Of a stretch of 64,000 nt of DNA, positions 18,634 to 27,686 are shown one piece after another. A model generated the notes under the pieces. It was not told the origin of the DNA and did no database searches. It saw nothing but the letters and a program-made list of their open reading frames with translations. Both the position numbers and the translations under genes were made by a program. Positions within the stretch are counted from its first letter, which is position 1; every line of letters starts with the position of its first letter. This stretch comes from Janthinobacterium agaricidamnosum (GTDB taxonomy: Bacteria; Pseudomonadota; Gammaproteobacteria; Burkholderiales; Burkholderiaceae_D): positions 62,001 through 126,000 of the forward strand of contig NZ_CP033019.1 of assembly GCF_003667705.1 (NCBI RefSeq), given 5' to 3'.

Positions 18634-18655
18634 TTGAATCGATTATCTCAACTAT

Positions 18656-18684
18656 AAAAAACCAGCGCCATGGCGCTGGTTTTT
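18656..18684 (+). terminator. Strong hairpin terminator between TPR gene and lolB
   Basis: A perfect 20-base palindrome (18661-18680, arms ACCAGCGCCA/TGGCGCTGGT) preceded by five A and followed by TTTT. It is symmetrical, so it could work in both directions. It ends only 10-14 nt before the lolB ATG at 18695. Confidence 0.8.
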
Positions 18685-18694
18685 CCTTGTACCC

Positions 18695-19345
18695 ATGTTA
18701 AAAAAACTGCTTCCCCTCACACTCGTCTGCCTGTCACTCTCGGCCTGCTCGACCCTGAGTTCCCCATTCTCGTCAGGCGCCGCGCCATCCGCCAACACCG
18801 TCGCGCCCTACCGCGAACAGGTGGAGCTGACGGGCCGCCTGAACGTCGTGTACCAGAAAGATGACAAGCCCGAATCGGCCACCGTCAATTTCAACTGGCA
18901 GCAGACGGCGCAGCGCACGGACGTGACCCTGTATTCGCCCGTCGGCAGCACGCTGGCGACGATTGCCGTCACGCCGCGCGAGGCCGTGCTGACGCAAAGC
19001 GGCAAGGCGCCGCGCAGCGCGCCCGATGTCGACACACTGAGCGCGCAGATGCTGGGCTGGTCCTTGCCCGTGTCGGGCTTGCGCGACTGGCTGCAAGGGT
19101 ATGCCGTGGGCGCCGACGGCAAGCGCTTCGTCGCTTCGCCGGCCAACGACAGTGTGACGACGAAAGACGGCTGGCGCTTGCGCTATGTGTCGTGGCAAGA
19201 AGTAGGGCAAAATGCGGCCGACAATACACCGGGCGCCTTGCCCCAACCGCGGCGTATCGATGCCGAACGCAATGCCAGCGCGCAGGCCGATGCCGTGTCG
19301 CTGCGCATCGTCCTCGATCCCGCCCCATCCGCACCAGCACCATGA
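18695..19345 (+). CDS. lolB: Outer-membrane lipoprotein receptor LolB
   Basis: 216 residues. It accepts lipoproteins from the periplasmic carrier LolA and inserts them in the outer membrane. The signal ends in the lipobox LSAC with lipidated Cys18. The LolB fold is indicated by GRLNVVYQ, the [19 protein letters not shown] strands and [13 protein letters not shown]. The C-terminal tail is Ala/Pro-rich. The stop overlaps the ispE ATG (ATGA). No Shine-Dalgarno is seen between the upstream hairpin and the start. Confidence 0.9.
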   Translation: MLKKLLPLTLVCLSLSACSTLSSPFSSGAAPSANTVAPYREQVELTGRLNVVYQKDDKPESATVNFNWQQTAQRTDVTLYSPVGSTLATIAVTPREAVLTQSGKAPRSAPDVDTLSAQMLGWSLPVSGLRDWLQGYAVGADGKRFVASPANDSVTTKDGWRLRYVSWQEVGQNAADNTPGALPQPRRIDAERNASAQADAVSLRIVLDPAPSAPAP

Positions 19346-20226
19346 CATTGACTACCCTGAATAACTGCCCGGCTCCCGCCAAGCTGAACCTCTTTTTGCA
19401 CGTCAACGGCCGCCGCGCCGATGGCTACCATCTGCTGCAGACAGTGTTCCAGTTGCTCGACCATGGTGACACCCTGCACTTCGCGCTGCGCGACGACACG
19501 GCGATTGTCCGCGTGACGGAGCTGGCCGGCGTGCCGCAGGAGCAGGACCTGATCATCCGCGCCGCCAGGCTGCTGCAGGCCGAAGTGCTGCGCCGCACGG
19601 GGGCCTTGCCGCGCGGCGTCGATATCGCCATCGACAAGGTGCTGCCCATGGGCGGCGGCTTGGGTGGCGGCTCGTCCGACGCGGCCACGGCGCTGATGGC
19701 GCTCAATCGCCTGTGGCAGGCCGGTTTGACGCGCGAGGAACTGATGGCGCTGGGCTTGCCGCTGGGCGCCGATATCCCGTTTTTCATCTTTGGCGAAAAC
19801 GCCTTTGCCGAAGGCGTGGGCGAAGCCTTGCAGCCCGTCGCCACGCCCGCATGCTGGTATGTGGTGATCGAGCCGGGCGTGCAAGTGCCGACCGCCGCAA
19901 TTTTTTGCGCGGAAGGCTTGACGAGAAATACCGAACCCGTCACAATAGCGGACTTTTCCAGGTACCTCGCAGAAGGAAACGATGCGGGCGGGTTTGGAAA
20001 GAATGATTTACAGCAAGTAGCATGCAGTCTTTTCAAGCCGGTAGCAGATGCGGTAGAATGGCTGGGTGCTTACGGTGAGGCCAGGATGACTGGTTCCGGT
20101 GCTTGTGTATTTAGTGCGTTTGGCAGTCAGGAAGAAGCGGATGCGGTGCTCAGCAATGTGCCACCAGTCTGGGTCGCCTGGAAGGCAAAAGCGCTGAATC
20201 GCCACCCAATGCTCACCATGTTGTAG
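19342..20226 (+). CDS. ispE: 4-diphosphocytidyl-2-C-methyl-D-erythritol kinase IspE
   Basis: 294 residues. A GHMP-family kinase phosphorylating CDP-ME in the MEP isoprenoid pathway. The substrate-binding [10 protein letters not shown] start, the ATP-binding [17 protein letters not shown] loop (about residue 95-112), and the C-terminal MTGSGACVF motif are clear. ATG 19342 overlaps the lolB stop; the frame extends upstream but only inside lolB. The lolB-ispE-tRNA-prs order is common in Betaproteobacteria. Confidence 0.95.
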   Translation: MTLTTLNNCPAPAKLNLFLHVNGRRADGYHLLQTVFQLLDHGDTLHFALRDDTAIVRVTELAGVPQEQDLIIRAARLLQAEVLRRTGALPRGVDIAIDKVLPMGGGLGGGSSDAATALMALNRLWQAGLTREELMALGLPLGADIPFFIFGENAFAEGVGEALQPVATPACWYVVIEPGVQVPTAAIFCAEGLTRNTEPVTIADFSRYLAEGNDAGGFGKNDLQQVACSLFKPVADAVEWLGAYGEARMTGSGACVFSAFGSQEEADAVLSNVPPVWVAWKAKALNRHPMLTML

Positions 20227-20241
20227 AGAGCAAAAAAGATT

Positions 20242-20269
20242 TTGCTTAGCGTCAAATAGTCGGTATAAT
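20242..20269 (+). promoter_or_regulatory. Sigma-70 promoter for tRNA-Gln
   Basis: TTGCTT (20242-20247) and TATAAT (20264-20269) with a 16-bp spacer. Transcription would begin near 20276, about 28 nt before the tRNA. Confidence 0.7.
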
Positions 20270-20303
20270 ACTGGCCAACATGACGGCAAGCAGTCAGTAA
20301 CGT

Positions 20304-20380
20304 AGGGGAATCGCCAAGCTGGTTAAGGCACTGGATTTTGATTCCAGCATGCGAAGGTTCGAATCCTTCTTCCCCTGCCA
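20304..20380 (+). tRNA. tRNA-Gln (anticodon UUG)
   Basis: 77 nt including an encoded CCA. Acceptor arms AGGGGAA (20304-20310) and TTCCCCT pair fully. Anticodon stem CTGGA/TCCAG encloses loop TTTTGAT, giving UUG at positions 34-36. The T arm contains GGTTCGAATCC. Confidence 0.95.
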
Positions 20381-20471
20381 CCATTTCACCGTAGTCTGTC
20401 GATGCGAAGTTGGCGTCCAGTACGGGAAAAAGCAGATGTGCCGCCACGCGGCATATTCTAAACAATGACTG

Positions 20472-20499
20472 ACCGGGCCTATGCCCGGTTAGTGCTTTT
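20472..20499 (+). terminator. Possible terminator/attenuator upstream of prs
   Basis: ACCGGGC (20472-20478) pairs with GCCCGGT (20483-20489) around CTAT, followed by a short T-rich run (GCTTTTC). It sits between tRNA-Gln and prs. Confidence 0.45.
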
Positions 20500-20530
20500 C
20501 AAGACTTCTTTATCACCTCTTGGGACTCCC

Positions 20531-21481
20531 ATGGCTTACGAAAACCTGATGGTTTTTACCGGCAACGCGAATCCAGCGTTGGCAGAGGGGGTCGCAAAAA
20601 ACCTCGGCATTCCTCTCGGTAAAGCAAACGTTTCGAAATTCTCCGACGGCGAAGTAATGGTCGAGATTAACGAAAACGTACGCGGCAAGGATGTTTTTGT
20701 TTTGCAATCCACCTGTGCTCCAACCAACGACAGCCTGATGGAAATCATGCTGATGGTTGATGCCTTGAAACGTGCTTCCGCTGGCCGCATCACCGCCGCG
20801 ATTCCTTACTTCGGCTACGCCCGTCAAGACCGCCGTCCACGCTCCGCGCGTGTGGCGATTTCGGCCAAGGTGGTGGCGAACATGCTGGAAGAAGCCGGTG
20901 TCGAGCGCGTCCTGATCATGGACTTGCACGCTGACCAGATTCAAGGTTTCTTCGATATTCCAGTCGACAATATTTACGCTTCGCCAATTTTGCTGGGCGA
21001 CCTGCAAAAGAAAAACTATCAGGATCTGCTGGTGGTGTCGCCGGACGTCGGCGGTGTGGTCCGTGCGCGCGCCCTGGCAAAACGCCTGGGCTGCGACCTG
21101 GCCATCATCGACAAGCGTCGTCCAAAAGCGAACGTGTCCGAAGTGATGAACATCATCGGTGAAGTCGAAGGCCGCAACTGCGTGATCATGGATGACATGG
21201 TCGACACGGCAGGCACCTTGACCAAGGCTGCCGAAGTGCTCAAAGAGCGCGGCGCGAAAAAAGTCGTGGCGTATTGCACGCACGCGGTGCTGTCGGGCCC
21301 GGCGATCGACCGTATTTCGGCCTCGCCGCTCGATGAGCTGGTCGTGACCGACACGATCCCCCTGTCCGAAGCGGCCCTGGCCTGCGGCAAGATCCGTCAA
21401 TTGACGTGCGCGCCGCTGCTGGCCGAGACGTTCAAACGCATCATCAAGGGTGACTCCGTCATCTCGCTGTTCATCGATTAA
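20531..21481 (+). CDS. prs: Ribose-phosphate pyrophosphokinase (PRPP synthetase)
   Basis: 316 residues. It makes PRPP from ribose 5-phosphate and ATP for nucleotide, His and Trp synthesis. Typical class I motifs are present: [20 protein letters not shown], the metal-binding [12 protein letters not shown], the flexible-loop KRRP, and the PRPP-binding [15 protein letters not shown] 20531 gives the usual MAYENLMVF start; an upstream in-frame ATG at 20465 would add 22 unsupported residues overlapping a hairpin. Codon use is notably less GC-biased than in neighbours, in line with high expression. Confidence 0.96.
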   Translation: MAYENLMVFTGNANPALAEGVAKNLGIPLGKANVSKFSDGEVMVEINENVRGKDVFVLQSTCAPTNDSLMEIMLMVDALKRASAGRITAAIPYFGYARQDRRPRSARVAISAKVVANMLEEAGVERVLIMDLHADQIQGFFDIPVDNIYASPILLGDLQKKNYQDLLVVSPDVGGVVRARALAKRLGCDLAIIDKRRPKANVSEVMNIIGEVEGRNCVIMDDMVDTAGTLTKAAEVLKERGAKKVVAYCTHAVLSGPAIDRISASPLDELVVTDTIPLSEAALACGKIRQLTCAPLLAETFKRIIKGDSVISLFID

Positions 21482-21510
21482 TTCGGTAAGAGCAGCAACA
21501 GACGTAATGC

Positions 21511-21556
21511 CTGCGGCGCGACCGGCTTTTGCCTGTTGCGCCGCAGTGTTTTAGTT
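21511..21556 (+). terminator. Terminator-like hairpin after prs
   Basis: CTGCGGCGC (21511-21519) pairs with GCGCCGCAG (21538-21546), followed by TGTTTTAGTTTT. Confidence 0.6.
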
Positions 21557-21646
21557 TTCGGGGTGTTTACACCCATTTTCGAGGATTCCTGGTCGCGGGA
21601 GTCCTCATAACACAAGGCGCAAGCCTTGTTCTTCTTGGAGTTTCAC

Positions 21647-22255
21647 ATGAAAGTTATCGCATTTAAACGCGAATTGCAAGGTTCCGGAGCGAGCCGCCGC
21701 CTGCGCATTTCCGGCCAAACCCCTGGTATCGTCTACGGTGGCGCTGAAGCCCCGGTGCTGATCTCGCTGGATCACAACGCCCTGTACCACGCGTTGAAAA
21801 AAGAAGTGTTCCACTCGTCGATCCTGGATCTGGAAATCGACGGCGTTTCCCAGCAAGTTCTGTTGCGCGACTTCCAAGTCCACGCATACAAACAACTGGT
21901 TCTGCACGCTGACTTCCAGCGCGTTGACGCTAAGCAAGCTATCCACGTAAAAGTGGCGCTGCACTTCGTAAACGCTGACGTTTCCCCGGCAGTCAAACTG
22001 CACGGCGCGACCATCAGCCACGTAGCCAACGAAATCGAAGTTTCGTGCCTGCCAGGCCAACTGCCAGAATTCATCAACGTTGACCTGTCGAACATCGACG
22101 TCGGTCACTCGCTGCACGTTGGCGACCTGGTCCTGCCAGCTGGCGTGACCGCTGTCACCCACGGCGCCAACCTGACCATCGCTACCGCTTCGGTACCGGC
22201 TGGCCACGTTGCTGCTGAAGCCGAAGCCGCTGCTGCTGAAGCCGACAAGAAGTAA
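21647..22255 (+). CDS. rplY: 50S ribosomal protein L25 (CTC form)
   Basis: 202 residues. It binds 5S rRNA. The N-terminal L25 domain (about 1-90: [21 protein letters not shown]) is followed by the TL5/CTC C-terminal domain and an Ala/Glu-rich tail. ATG 21647 is preceded by TTGGAG. Codon usage is that of a highly expressed gene. The prs-rplY-pth-ychF order is conserved widely. Confidence 0.95.
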   Translation: MKVIAFKRELQGSGASRRLRISGQTPGIVYGGAEAPVLISLDHNALYHALKKEVFHSSILDLEIDGVSQQVLLRDFQVHAYKQLVLHADFQRVDAKQAIHVKVALHFVNADVSPAVKLHGATISHVANEIEVSCLPGQLPEFINVDLSNIDVGHSLHVGDLVLPAGVTAVTHGANLTIATASVPAGHVAAEAEAAAAEADKK

Positions 22256-22288
22256 TTTTGCCGCCGCAGCAATGCGGTAGTCGCAAGG

Positions 22289-22322
22289 AAAAACCCGCCA
22301 GGTTCGCCGCGCGGGTTTTTTT
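22289..22322 (+). terminator. Rho-independent terminator after rplY
   Basis: AAAAACCCGC pairs with GCGGGTTTTT (22289-22298 with 22311-22320), followed by further T residues. Confidence 0.8.
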
Positions 22323-22370
22323 CTGCCTGTTTTCACCGATAATGCTTTCTTTTACATTGCAGACACAGCC

Positions 22371-22955
22371 ATGCCCATACGCCTGATCGTCGGCCTCGGC
22401 AATCCGGGACCCGAATACGAACAAACCCGCCACAATGCCGGCTTCTGGCTGGTGGACAATCTTGCCAACAGCCTGCCCGGCACGCGCCTGCAGCGCGATT
22501 CGCGCTACAACGCCATGCTGGCGAAAACGTCGATTGGCGGCAACGAAGTCTGGCTGCTCGAACCGCTGACCTTCATGAACCGCTCGGGCCAGTCCGTGGG
22601 CGCGCTGGCGCGCTTTTTCAAGATCGCCGCCGATGAAGTGCTGGTCGTGCACGACGAACTCGATTTGATGCCCGGCATTGCGCGCCTGAAAAAGGGCGGC
22701 TCGGCCGGCGGCCACAATGGCTTGAAAGACATCACGGCCGCGCTGGGCACGCAGGATTACTGGCGCTTGCGCCTGGGCATCGGCCACCCGCGCACCCTGA
22801 GCCTGCAGCAGCAGGTGGCCGACTTCGTGCTGCACCGCCCGCGCCGCGAAGACCAGGAGCTGATCGAGCAGGCGATCGACAAATCCCTGCAGGTCATGCC
22901 GCAGATCGTCGAGGGCAAGTTCGAGGCGGCGACGATGAAGCTGCACACCGCGTAA
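22371..22955 (+). CDS. pth: Peptidyl-tRNA hydrolase
   Basis: 194 residues. It recycles peptidyl-tRNA by hydrolysing the ester bond. Catalytic features: [18 protein letters not shown] with the essential His, FMNRSGQSV, and HDELDLMPG with the catalytic Asp; [13 protein letters not shown] follows. The start and length are standard. The stop TAA abuts the stop of the convergent serine hydrolase gene with no spacer. Confidence 0.96.
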   Translation: MPIRLIVGLGNPGPEYEQTRHNAGFWLVDNLANSLPGTRLQRDSRYNAMLAKTSIGGNEVWLLEPLTFMNRSGQSVGALARFFKIAADEVLVVHDELDLMPGIARLKKGGSAGGHNGLKDITAALGTQDYWRLRLGIGHPRTLSLQQQVADFVLHRPRREDQELIEQAIDKSLQVMPQIVEGKFEAATMKLHTA

Positions 22956-24053
22956 TTATTTTCCCGCCTTGCCGAAGCCGGCCATGATGGTTTTCGCCAT
23001 CTGCTGCTGGCTGGCCTGGGCGCTGCTGCCGTCGCCCGCGTTGGCGGCGATCAGCAGGCCGTCGCCGCTGCCGGGCGCCAGCGCGATCAGCGCGTGCCAG
23101 TAGCCGTTCGAGCCCAGGTGGGTGAGTACACGCTGCGGCGCCTGGGGCGGGAAGTGCATCACGCCCCAGCCCAAGGCCGCATGCGTGTCGCCCTGCGCCG
23201 TGTGCAGCAAGACATACGTTTCCTTCTTGAGCAGCTTGCCCTTGCCCTGCTCGCCATGCAATTGATCGAGCGCAAACTTTGCCCAGTCGTGCATGCTCAG
23301 GTGAATTTCCCCATCGGGTGCCATCATCAGCGGATTGCTGGCCATCAAGCCGGCGATCGGCTTGCCTTCCTTGTGGCCCAGGTTCTGTCCGCGCACGGTG
23401 GGGCCGAAGGCGGCCCGCATGCCCAGCGGGCCGAACACTTCCGCCTGCATCAACTCCTCGTACGTCTTGCCCGTGACACGCTCGGCGATGGCGGCGGCGA
23501 TCATGGCGCCGCTGTTCGAGTAATGCGATTCGCCGCGCGGCGCGGCCACGGGCGCGTCCGCCAGCGCGCGCTGCGCGTACTCCAGGCGCAGCAGCGGCAA
23601 GGGGCGCGTGTCCGTGTAGGTGGCATTGATCCATGTCTCGTCCGGATTGGGCGGCAGGCCGGCGCGGTGCGACAGCAGATCCATCAGGTTGACGTCGCGG
23701 TACTCGGCGCGCATGCCGGCACTCAGCGCGGGCAGCATGCTTGACAGCGGCGCGTCCCACGACAGCAGGCCCCGTTCCACCAGCCGCGCGATCAGGGTCA
23801 CCGTCATGGCCTTGCCGTCGGAGCCGATATTCCACACGTCGTCGGCACGCACGGCGTCGTTGCCGTCATTGGCCCGCACGCCCGCCTGCGCCTGCGCCTC
23901 GATCTTGCCGTCGCGAATGACAAGGATCGCCATGGCCGGCACGCTCTTGTCGGCCAGCGCCTGTTGCAGCATGGCGTTCAAGTCATGGGCGCGGGCGGCG
24001 CCGCTGAGCAGCAAGGGGGTGCTGCAAACGAGTGCGGCAAGCAGGGTTTTCAT
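22956..24053 (-). CDS. Exported serine hydrolase of the beta-lactamase class C / PBP family
   Basis: 365 residues with a signal peptide (TLLAALVCSTPLLLSGAARA). The serine beta-lactamase-like fold is shown by an S-x-x-K motif (SDGK near residue 78), a Y-S-N motif (HYSNSG near 183) replacing Y-x-N of class C, and H-L-G (near 318) replacing K-T-G. Members are esterases, D-amino acid peptidases or PBPs; substrate unknown, and antibiotic resistance should not be assumed. It converges on pth. Upstream lies an AT-rich region shared with the divergent DUF2975-HTH pair. Confidence 0.82.
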   Translation of the reverse strand: MKTLLAALVCSTPLLLSGAARAHDLNAMLQQALADKSVPAMAILVIRDGKIEAQAQAGVRANDGNDAVRADDVWNIGSDGKAMTVTLIARLVERGLLSWDAPLSSMLPALSAGMRAEYRDVNLMDLLSHRAGLPPNPDETWINATYTDTRPLPLLRLEYAQRALADAPVAAPRGESHYSNSGAMIAAAIAERVTGKTYEELMQAEVFGPLGMRAAFGPTVRGQNLGHKEGKPIAGLMASNPLMMAPDGEIHLSMHDWAKFALDQLHGEQGKGKLLKKETYVLLHTAQGDTHAALGWGVMHFPPQAPQRVLTHLGSNGYWHALIALAPGSGDGLLIAANAGDGSSAQASQQQMAKTIMAGFGKAGK

Positions 24054-24095
24054 GGAGTCTCCAGTCGATAGGGTGAGGTGAATATGTTAAAATGG

Positions 24096-24127
24096 TCGCA
24101 AAACATGATTTAATTATTGTTTTACGA
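24096..24127. promoter_or_regulatory. Inverted repeat, candidate operator
   Basis: TCGCAAAACA (24096-24105) and TGTTTTACGA (24118-24127) are inverted repeats matching at 9 of 10 positions around a 12-bp AT-rich spacer. The site lies between the divergent serine hydrolase and DUF2975-HTH genes. Confidence 0.4.
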
Positions 24128-24171
24128 TAATTTATTCTAACCACACTTGACACTTTCGTATACTTTTAAAG

Positions 24172-24747
24172 ATGAAAAAAAATCCAACGGGGCCGGCGGC
24201 GCTGAGCCGGCGCGTGCGCTACGGCGTTTCGGGATTCTTTGTGTTGTACCTGCTGCTGACGGTGCTGGGCTGGCTGGCGCCTGCGCCGGCCGCGCAAGGC
24301 AGCCTGGGCGGCGCCGGCATGTATGAACTGTTGCTGCAATTGCAGAGCCAGCCATTCGAGCGCCTGGCCGCCATGCCCCTGTGGCAGCGGGGACTGGGTC
24401 TGGCGCTGGCCTTGCCGGCCTTGTGCGTGCTGGGCGATGCCGTGCGCCAGCTGGCCCTGGTCTTGCGCCAGTTCGAACAGGGCGTGTATTTCACGCCGCA
24501 GGTGGCGCGGCACTTTCGCCGCTTTGCCGGCGGCTTGCTGCTGGGAACGGTACTGACTTTGCTGGAACCGACCGTGCGCGGCATGCTGTTTGGCTTGCTG
24601 GAAGAGGGAACGCGCCAGTTGCGCCTGGTTATCGACATCACGGGCGGCGACCTGTGGACCTTGCTGCTGTGTTCAGTTTTCTTTGCGCTGGCGCAAATCC
24701 TGCATGAAGGCCAGAGATTGGCCGATGAAAACAGCGGGTTCATCTGA
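24172..24747 (+). CDS. DUF2975-type membrane protein
   Basis: 191 residues with four hydrophobic helices (about 19-38, 78-97, 122-142, 165-182) and a basic N-terminus. The pattern fits the DUF2975 family, whose genes are usually paired with a small Xre-type regulator as here: TGA 24745-24747 overlaps the ATG of the HTH gene by one base. The biochemical role is unknown. Confidence 0.7.
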   Translation: MKKNPTGPAALSRRVRYGVSGFFVLYLLLTVLGWLAPAPAAQGSLGGAGMYELLLQLQSQPFERLAAMPLWQRGLGLALALPALCVLGDAVRQLALVLRQFEQGVYFTPQVARHFRRFAGGLLLGTVLTLLEPTVRGMLFGLLEEGTRQLRLVIDITGGDLWTLLLCSVFFALAQILHEGQRLADENSGFI

Positions 24748-24980
24748 TGGGTATCGTCGTGCGCCTCGACCTGGTACTGGCCAGGAAAAAAGTGAAATCG
24801 AAGGAACTGGCTGCCTTTATCGGCATCACGGAGCAGAACCTGTCCCTTCTAAAATCGGGCAAGGTGCGCGGCGTGCGTTTCGATACCTTGTCGAAAATTT
24901 GCGAGATGCTCGAATGCCAGCCCGGCGACATCCTGGAATTCGATGCGTCGCAGCCGGATGACGGGGATGGCGACAGTTAA
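24747..24980 (+). CDS. Small Xre/YozG-family helix-turn-helix regulator
   Basis: 77 residues. A Cro/C1-like HTH spans about residues 5-65 (LDLVLARKKVKSKELAAFIGITEQNLSLL... with a recognition helix after GIT), ending in an acidic tail (DDGDGDS). The CEMLECQPGDILEF segment is characteristic of the YozG group. It is coupled to the DUF2975 gene and may regulate it through the inverted repeat at 24096-24127; this last point is inference. Confidence 0.82.
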   Translation: MGIVVRLDLVLARKKVKSKELAAFIGITEQNLSLLKSGKVRGVRFDTLSKICEMLECQPGDILEFDASQPDDGDGDS

Positions 24981-25131
24981 GGTCGCCAGGGCGGTTTTTT
25001 TGAAGAGTAGGGTGCATAGAGGTACAATTGACCCCTAGAGCATGAATACAGCAAGATTATCCAGAAAACGCCCGCAACGGCCGTTTTGCACCAGCCGCTT
25101 GCCGGCAATATTGATTATTTAAAGGTTTTCC

Positions 25132-26223
25132 ATGAGTCTCCAATGCGGTATCGTCGGCTTGCCGAACGTCGGCAAGTCCACCCTGTTCAATGCACTGACG
25201 AAAGCCGGCATCCCGGCTGAAAACTATCCGTTCTGCACCATCGAGCCGAACGTCGGCGTCGTCGAAGTGCCGGACCCGCGCATGGATGCGCTGGCCGCCA
25301 TCGTCAAGCCGGAACGCATGGTCAACGCCATCGTGGAATTCGTCGATATCGCCGGCCTGGTGGCCGGTGCATCGAAGGGCGAGGGCCTGGGCAACCAGTT
25401 CCTGTCGCACATCCGCGAAACGGACGCCATCGTCAACGTCGTGCGCTGCTTCGAAGATGACAACGTCATCCACGTGGCCGGCAAGATCAACCCGCTTGAC
25501 GATATCGAAGTCATCCAGACCGAACTGGCGCTGGCCGACATGGGCACCGTGGAAAAAGCCATCCACCGCGAAAACAAGAAAGCCCGCTCGGGCGACAAGG
25601 ACGCGGCCAAGCTGCTGGCCATCATGGAACGCATGATGCCGTACCTGAACGATGCCAAGCCCGTGCGCGCCATGGGCCTGGACGCCGACGAAATGGAACT
25701 GATCAAGCCGCTGTGCCTGATCACGGCCAAGCCGGCCATGTTCGTGGCCAACGTGTCCGACACGGGCTTTACCAACAATCCGCTGCTGGACCAGCTGACG
25801 GCGTATGCGCAATCGCAAAACGCCCCCATCGTCGCCATCTGCGCGGCGCTGGAAGCGGAAATCGCCGACCTGGACGACGCCGACAAGGGCGCCTTCCTGG
25901 CCGATATGGGCATGGAAGAGCCGGGCCTCGACCGCCTGATCCGCGCCGGCTACAAGCTGCTGGGCCTGCAAACCTACTTCACGGCGGGCGTGAAGGAAGT
26001 ACGCGCCTGGACCATCCCCGTGGGCGCCACGGCGCCACAGGCGGCCGGCGTGATCCACACCGACTTCGAACGCGGCTTCATCCGCGCGCAAACCATCGCC
26101 TATGACGACTTCATCGCTTACAAGGGCGAAGCGGGCGCCAAGGAAGCGGGCAAGATGCGCGCCGAAGGCAAGGAATACGTGGTCAAGGATGGCGACGTGC
26201 TGAACTTCCTGTTCAACGTCTAA
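25132..26223 (+). CDS. ychF: Ribosome-binding ATPase YchF (OLA1 family)
   Basis: 363 residues. An Obg-related P-loop NTPase that prefers ATP. G1 is [15 protein letters not shown]3 [20 protein letters not shown], and the variant G4 region is near VANVSD. The C-terminal TGS domain includes [15 protein letters not shown] and [16 protein letters not shown]. Start and length are typical. It ends the prs-rplY-pth block and is followed by a clear terminator. Confidence 0.96.
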   Translation: MSLQCGIVGLPNVGKSTLFNALTKAGIPAENYPFCTIEPNVGVVEVPDPRMDALAAIVKPERMVNAIVEFVDIAGLVAGASKGEGLGNQFLSHIRETDAIVNVVRCFEDDNVIHVAGKINPLDDIEVIQTELALADMGTVEKAIHRENKKARSGDKDAAKLLAIMERMMPYLNDAKPVRAMGLDADEMELIKPLCLITAKPAMFVANVSDTGFTNNPLLDQLTAYAQSQNAPIVAICAALEAEIADLDDADKGAFLADMGMEEPGLDRLIRAGYKLLGLQTYFTAGVKEVRAWTIPVGATAPQAAGVIHTDFERGFIRAQTIAYDDFIAYKGEAGAKEAGKMRAEGKEYVVKDGDVLNFLFNV

Positions 26224-26254
26224 ATCCCGGCAGGTCCCGTACGGGGCGAACATG

Positions 26255-26287
26255 AACCCTGCAAGTCATTGATTTGCAGGGTTTTTT
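26255..26287 (+). terminator. Rho-independent terminator after ychF
   Basis: AACCCTGCAA (26255-26264) pairs with TTGCAGGGTT (26273-26282) and runs into six T residues. Perfect 10-bp stem. Confidence 0.85.
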
Positions 26288-26327
26288 ATTGCCCGGATGG
26301 CCAGCATGTCTGCCATCGGCTGGTTCT

Positions 26328-27164
26328 CTAATCGTCGTGGCCCCGTGCCAGGCTCTCCGAGCGCTGCCACGTCCACATCAGGCCGATGCCGGCCGAGGTG
26401 CCGCTGTTCTGGCGCAGCAGGGGGCTGGCGCGGTTGGCGGCGCCCATGTAGTTGTCGTAGCGTACAAAGGCAAAGGCGCGCCAGTCCCGCTGCAGCCGGT
26501 AGGAGCCGCCCAGGCCCAGACGGGTGAGCATCAGCCCGCTTTTGGCCGCATACGCGGGGCGCCCATCGGTGGCAAACGCGGGGCTGACGCCATACAGGTA
26601 ATCGTTGATGGCGGCATTGCCCAGCACGGCGCCGACGCTGGCATCGACATGCCATGCCTGCCGCTCGCCTTGCAGCGCGTACACGAGGCGCGGTTCGAAC
26701 GTGGCGCCCTGGCGGCGCAGGCCGCCGCGCGCTTCGATGACGGCGCGCAAGGGTAGTTCCAGGCCAAGGCGGCTGTGCTGCGTCGGCTCGGCCAGCTTGA
26801 TTTTCAGGCGCGGGCCAAATTCCACCAAGGTGCCCAGGTCGGGCATGCCGCGCCGGGCCGGCACGTCGCTGGAGCGGGCCGGCAAGGACAGGGCAAAACC
26901 GATATCGAAGTCGAGGCGATCCGTATCGAGCAGGCGCGCGCCCACGCCGGAACGGTCGGCGCGCAATACTTTCCCGCGATAAATCAGATAGGGCAGGACC
27001 AGGCTGCGCGTCGAGCGTTCGCTGGCGCCAGGATAGGCGGGCGTGACGGCCGTGCCGCCGAAGACGCCCGCTTCCCATAGGGGGAGCGCCGGCTCGGCTG
27101 CGCACGCGGACGCCATGCCGGTAAAGAGGGTGGATGCTGCCAGCAAGGTGCGCGCGACGTTCAT
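26328..27164 (-). CDS. MipA/OmpV family outer-membrane protein
   Basis: 278 residues from ATG 27164, with a signal peptide (ARTLLAASTLFTGMASACA). It is a predicted beta-barrel: an N-terminal GGTAVTPAYPGASERSTR-type segment, a Y-x-x-Y-R-G-K-V strand, and aromatic/hydrophobic alternation up to the end (SAGIGLMWTWQRS). Members include the MltA-interacting protein MipA and OmpV. The ATG overlaps the stop of the lipoprotein gene upstream (ATGA). A start at 27179 is possible but adds only five residues before the signal. Function not assigned further. Confidence 0.78.
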   Translation of the reverse strand: MNVARTLLAASTLFTGMASACAAEPALPLWEAGVFGGTAVTPAYPGASERSTRSLVLPYLIYRGKVLRADRSGVGARLLDTDRLDFDIGFALSLPARSSDVPARRGMPDLGTLVEFGPRLKIKLAEPTQHSRLGLELPLRAVIEARGGLRRQGATFEPRLVYALQGERQAWHVDASVGAVLGNAAINDYLYGVSPAFATDGRPAYAAKSGLMLTRLGLGGSYRLQRDWRAFAFVRYDNYMGAANRASPLLRQNSGTSAGIGLMWTWQRSESLARGHDD

Positions 27165-27553
27165 GGGGGAACTGGGCAAGGTTTGCCGGCCTGTAGCGAT
27201 GCCAGCGCCTTGTCGCTGAGGGCGCTCGATGTACGGGCCTGCTTTGCCAGCGCGTTAGCCTGGCGGAAATGAAATGCGGCCGCATCGTAGCGGCAGGCGG
27301 CGCTGGCGGCGCGTCCCGCTTCGTGGTGCAGCCGCGCCTGCCAAGCTGCATCGCCATGGCCCAGTTCGGCATTCTCGGCCGCGGCCGCGTAGTTGCGCAT
27401 GGCTTGCACCCAGTCGCCCTGGCCAGCGGCTTCACGTCCCCACTGCTCCTGCTGCGCCGCCGCGCGCAGTTCGACCTGCGTGGAGCAGGCGCCCAGCGCC
27501 ATCAGGACGAACGGCAGGACGAGGCAAGAGCGGAAGGACGGGAGTGTGGACAT
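27161..27553 (-). CDS. Small predicted lipoprotein
   Basis: 130 residues from ATG 27553. The signal ends in the lipobox L-G-A-C (LALGACS), so it should be lipidated. The rest is Ala-rich and helical with a TPR-like pattern (GDWVQAMRNYAAAAENAELG ... FHFRQANALAKQ). It is coupled to the MipA-family gene downstream. I cannot name a function. An in-frame ATG at 27571 adds only six residues. Confidence 0.68.
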   Translation of the reverse strand: MSTLPSFRSCLVLPFVLMALGACSTQVELRAAAQQEQWGREAAGQGDWVQAMRNYAAAAENAELGHGDAAWQARLHHEAGRAASAACRYDAAAFHFRQANALAKQARTSSALSDKALASLQAGKPCPVPP

Positions 27554-27686
27554 GGCGCCACTGTAGCGCATGGGAAGGCGCGCACGTTTGCGCAGAACGC
27601 GTCAATCGGGACTTTTTTGCCGCACTGATGACATATAATTTGCACACGACTTTGTTATCTTTGACACATCACCGAACAGGAGCACC

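Noticed and set aside
22956..24053. The serine hydrolase as a true AmpC beta-lactamase
   Set aside because: It lacks the K-T-G triad (H-L-G instead) and has other departures from AmpC; a peptidase or esterase role is more likely.
24147..24164. TTGACA and TATACT upstream of the DUF2975 gene as a promoter
   Set aside because: The hexamers are only 6 bp apart, far too close for one promoter.
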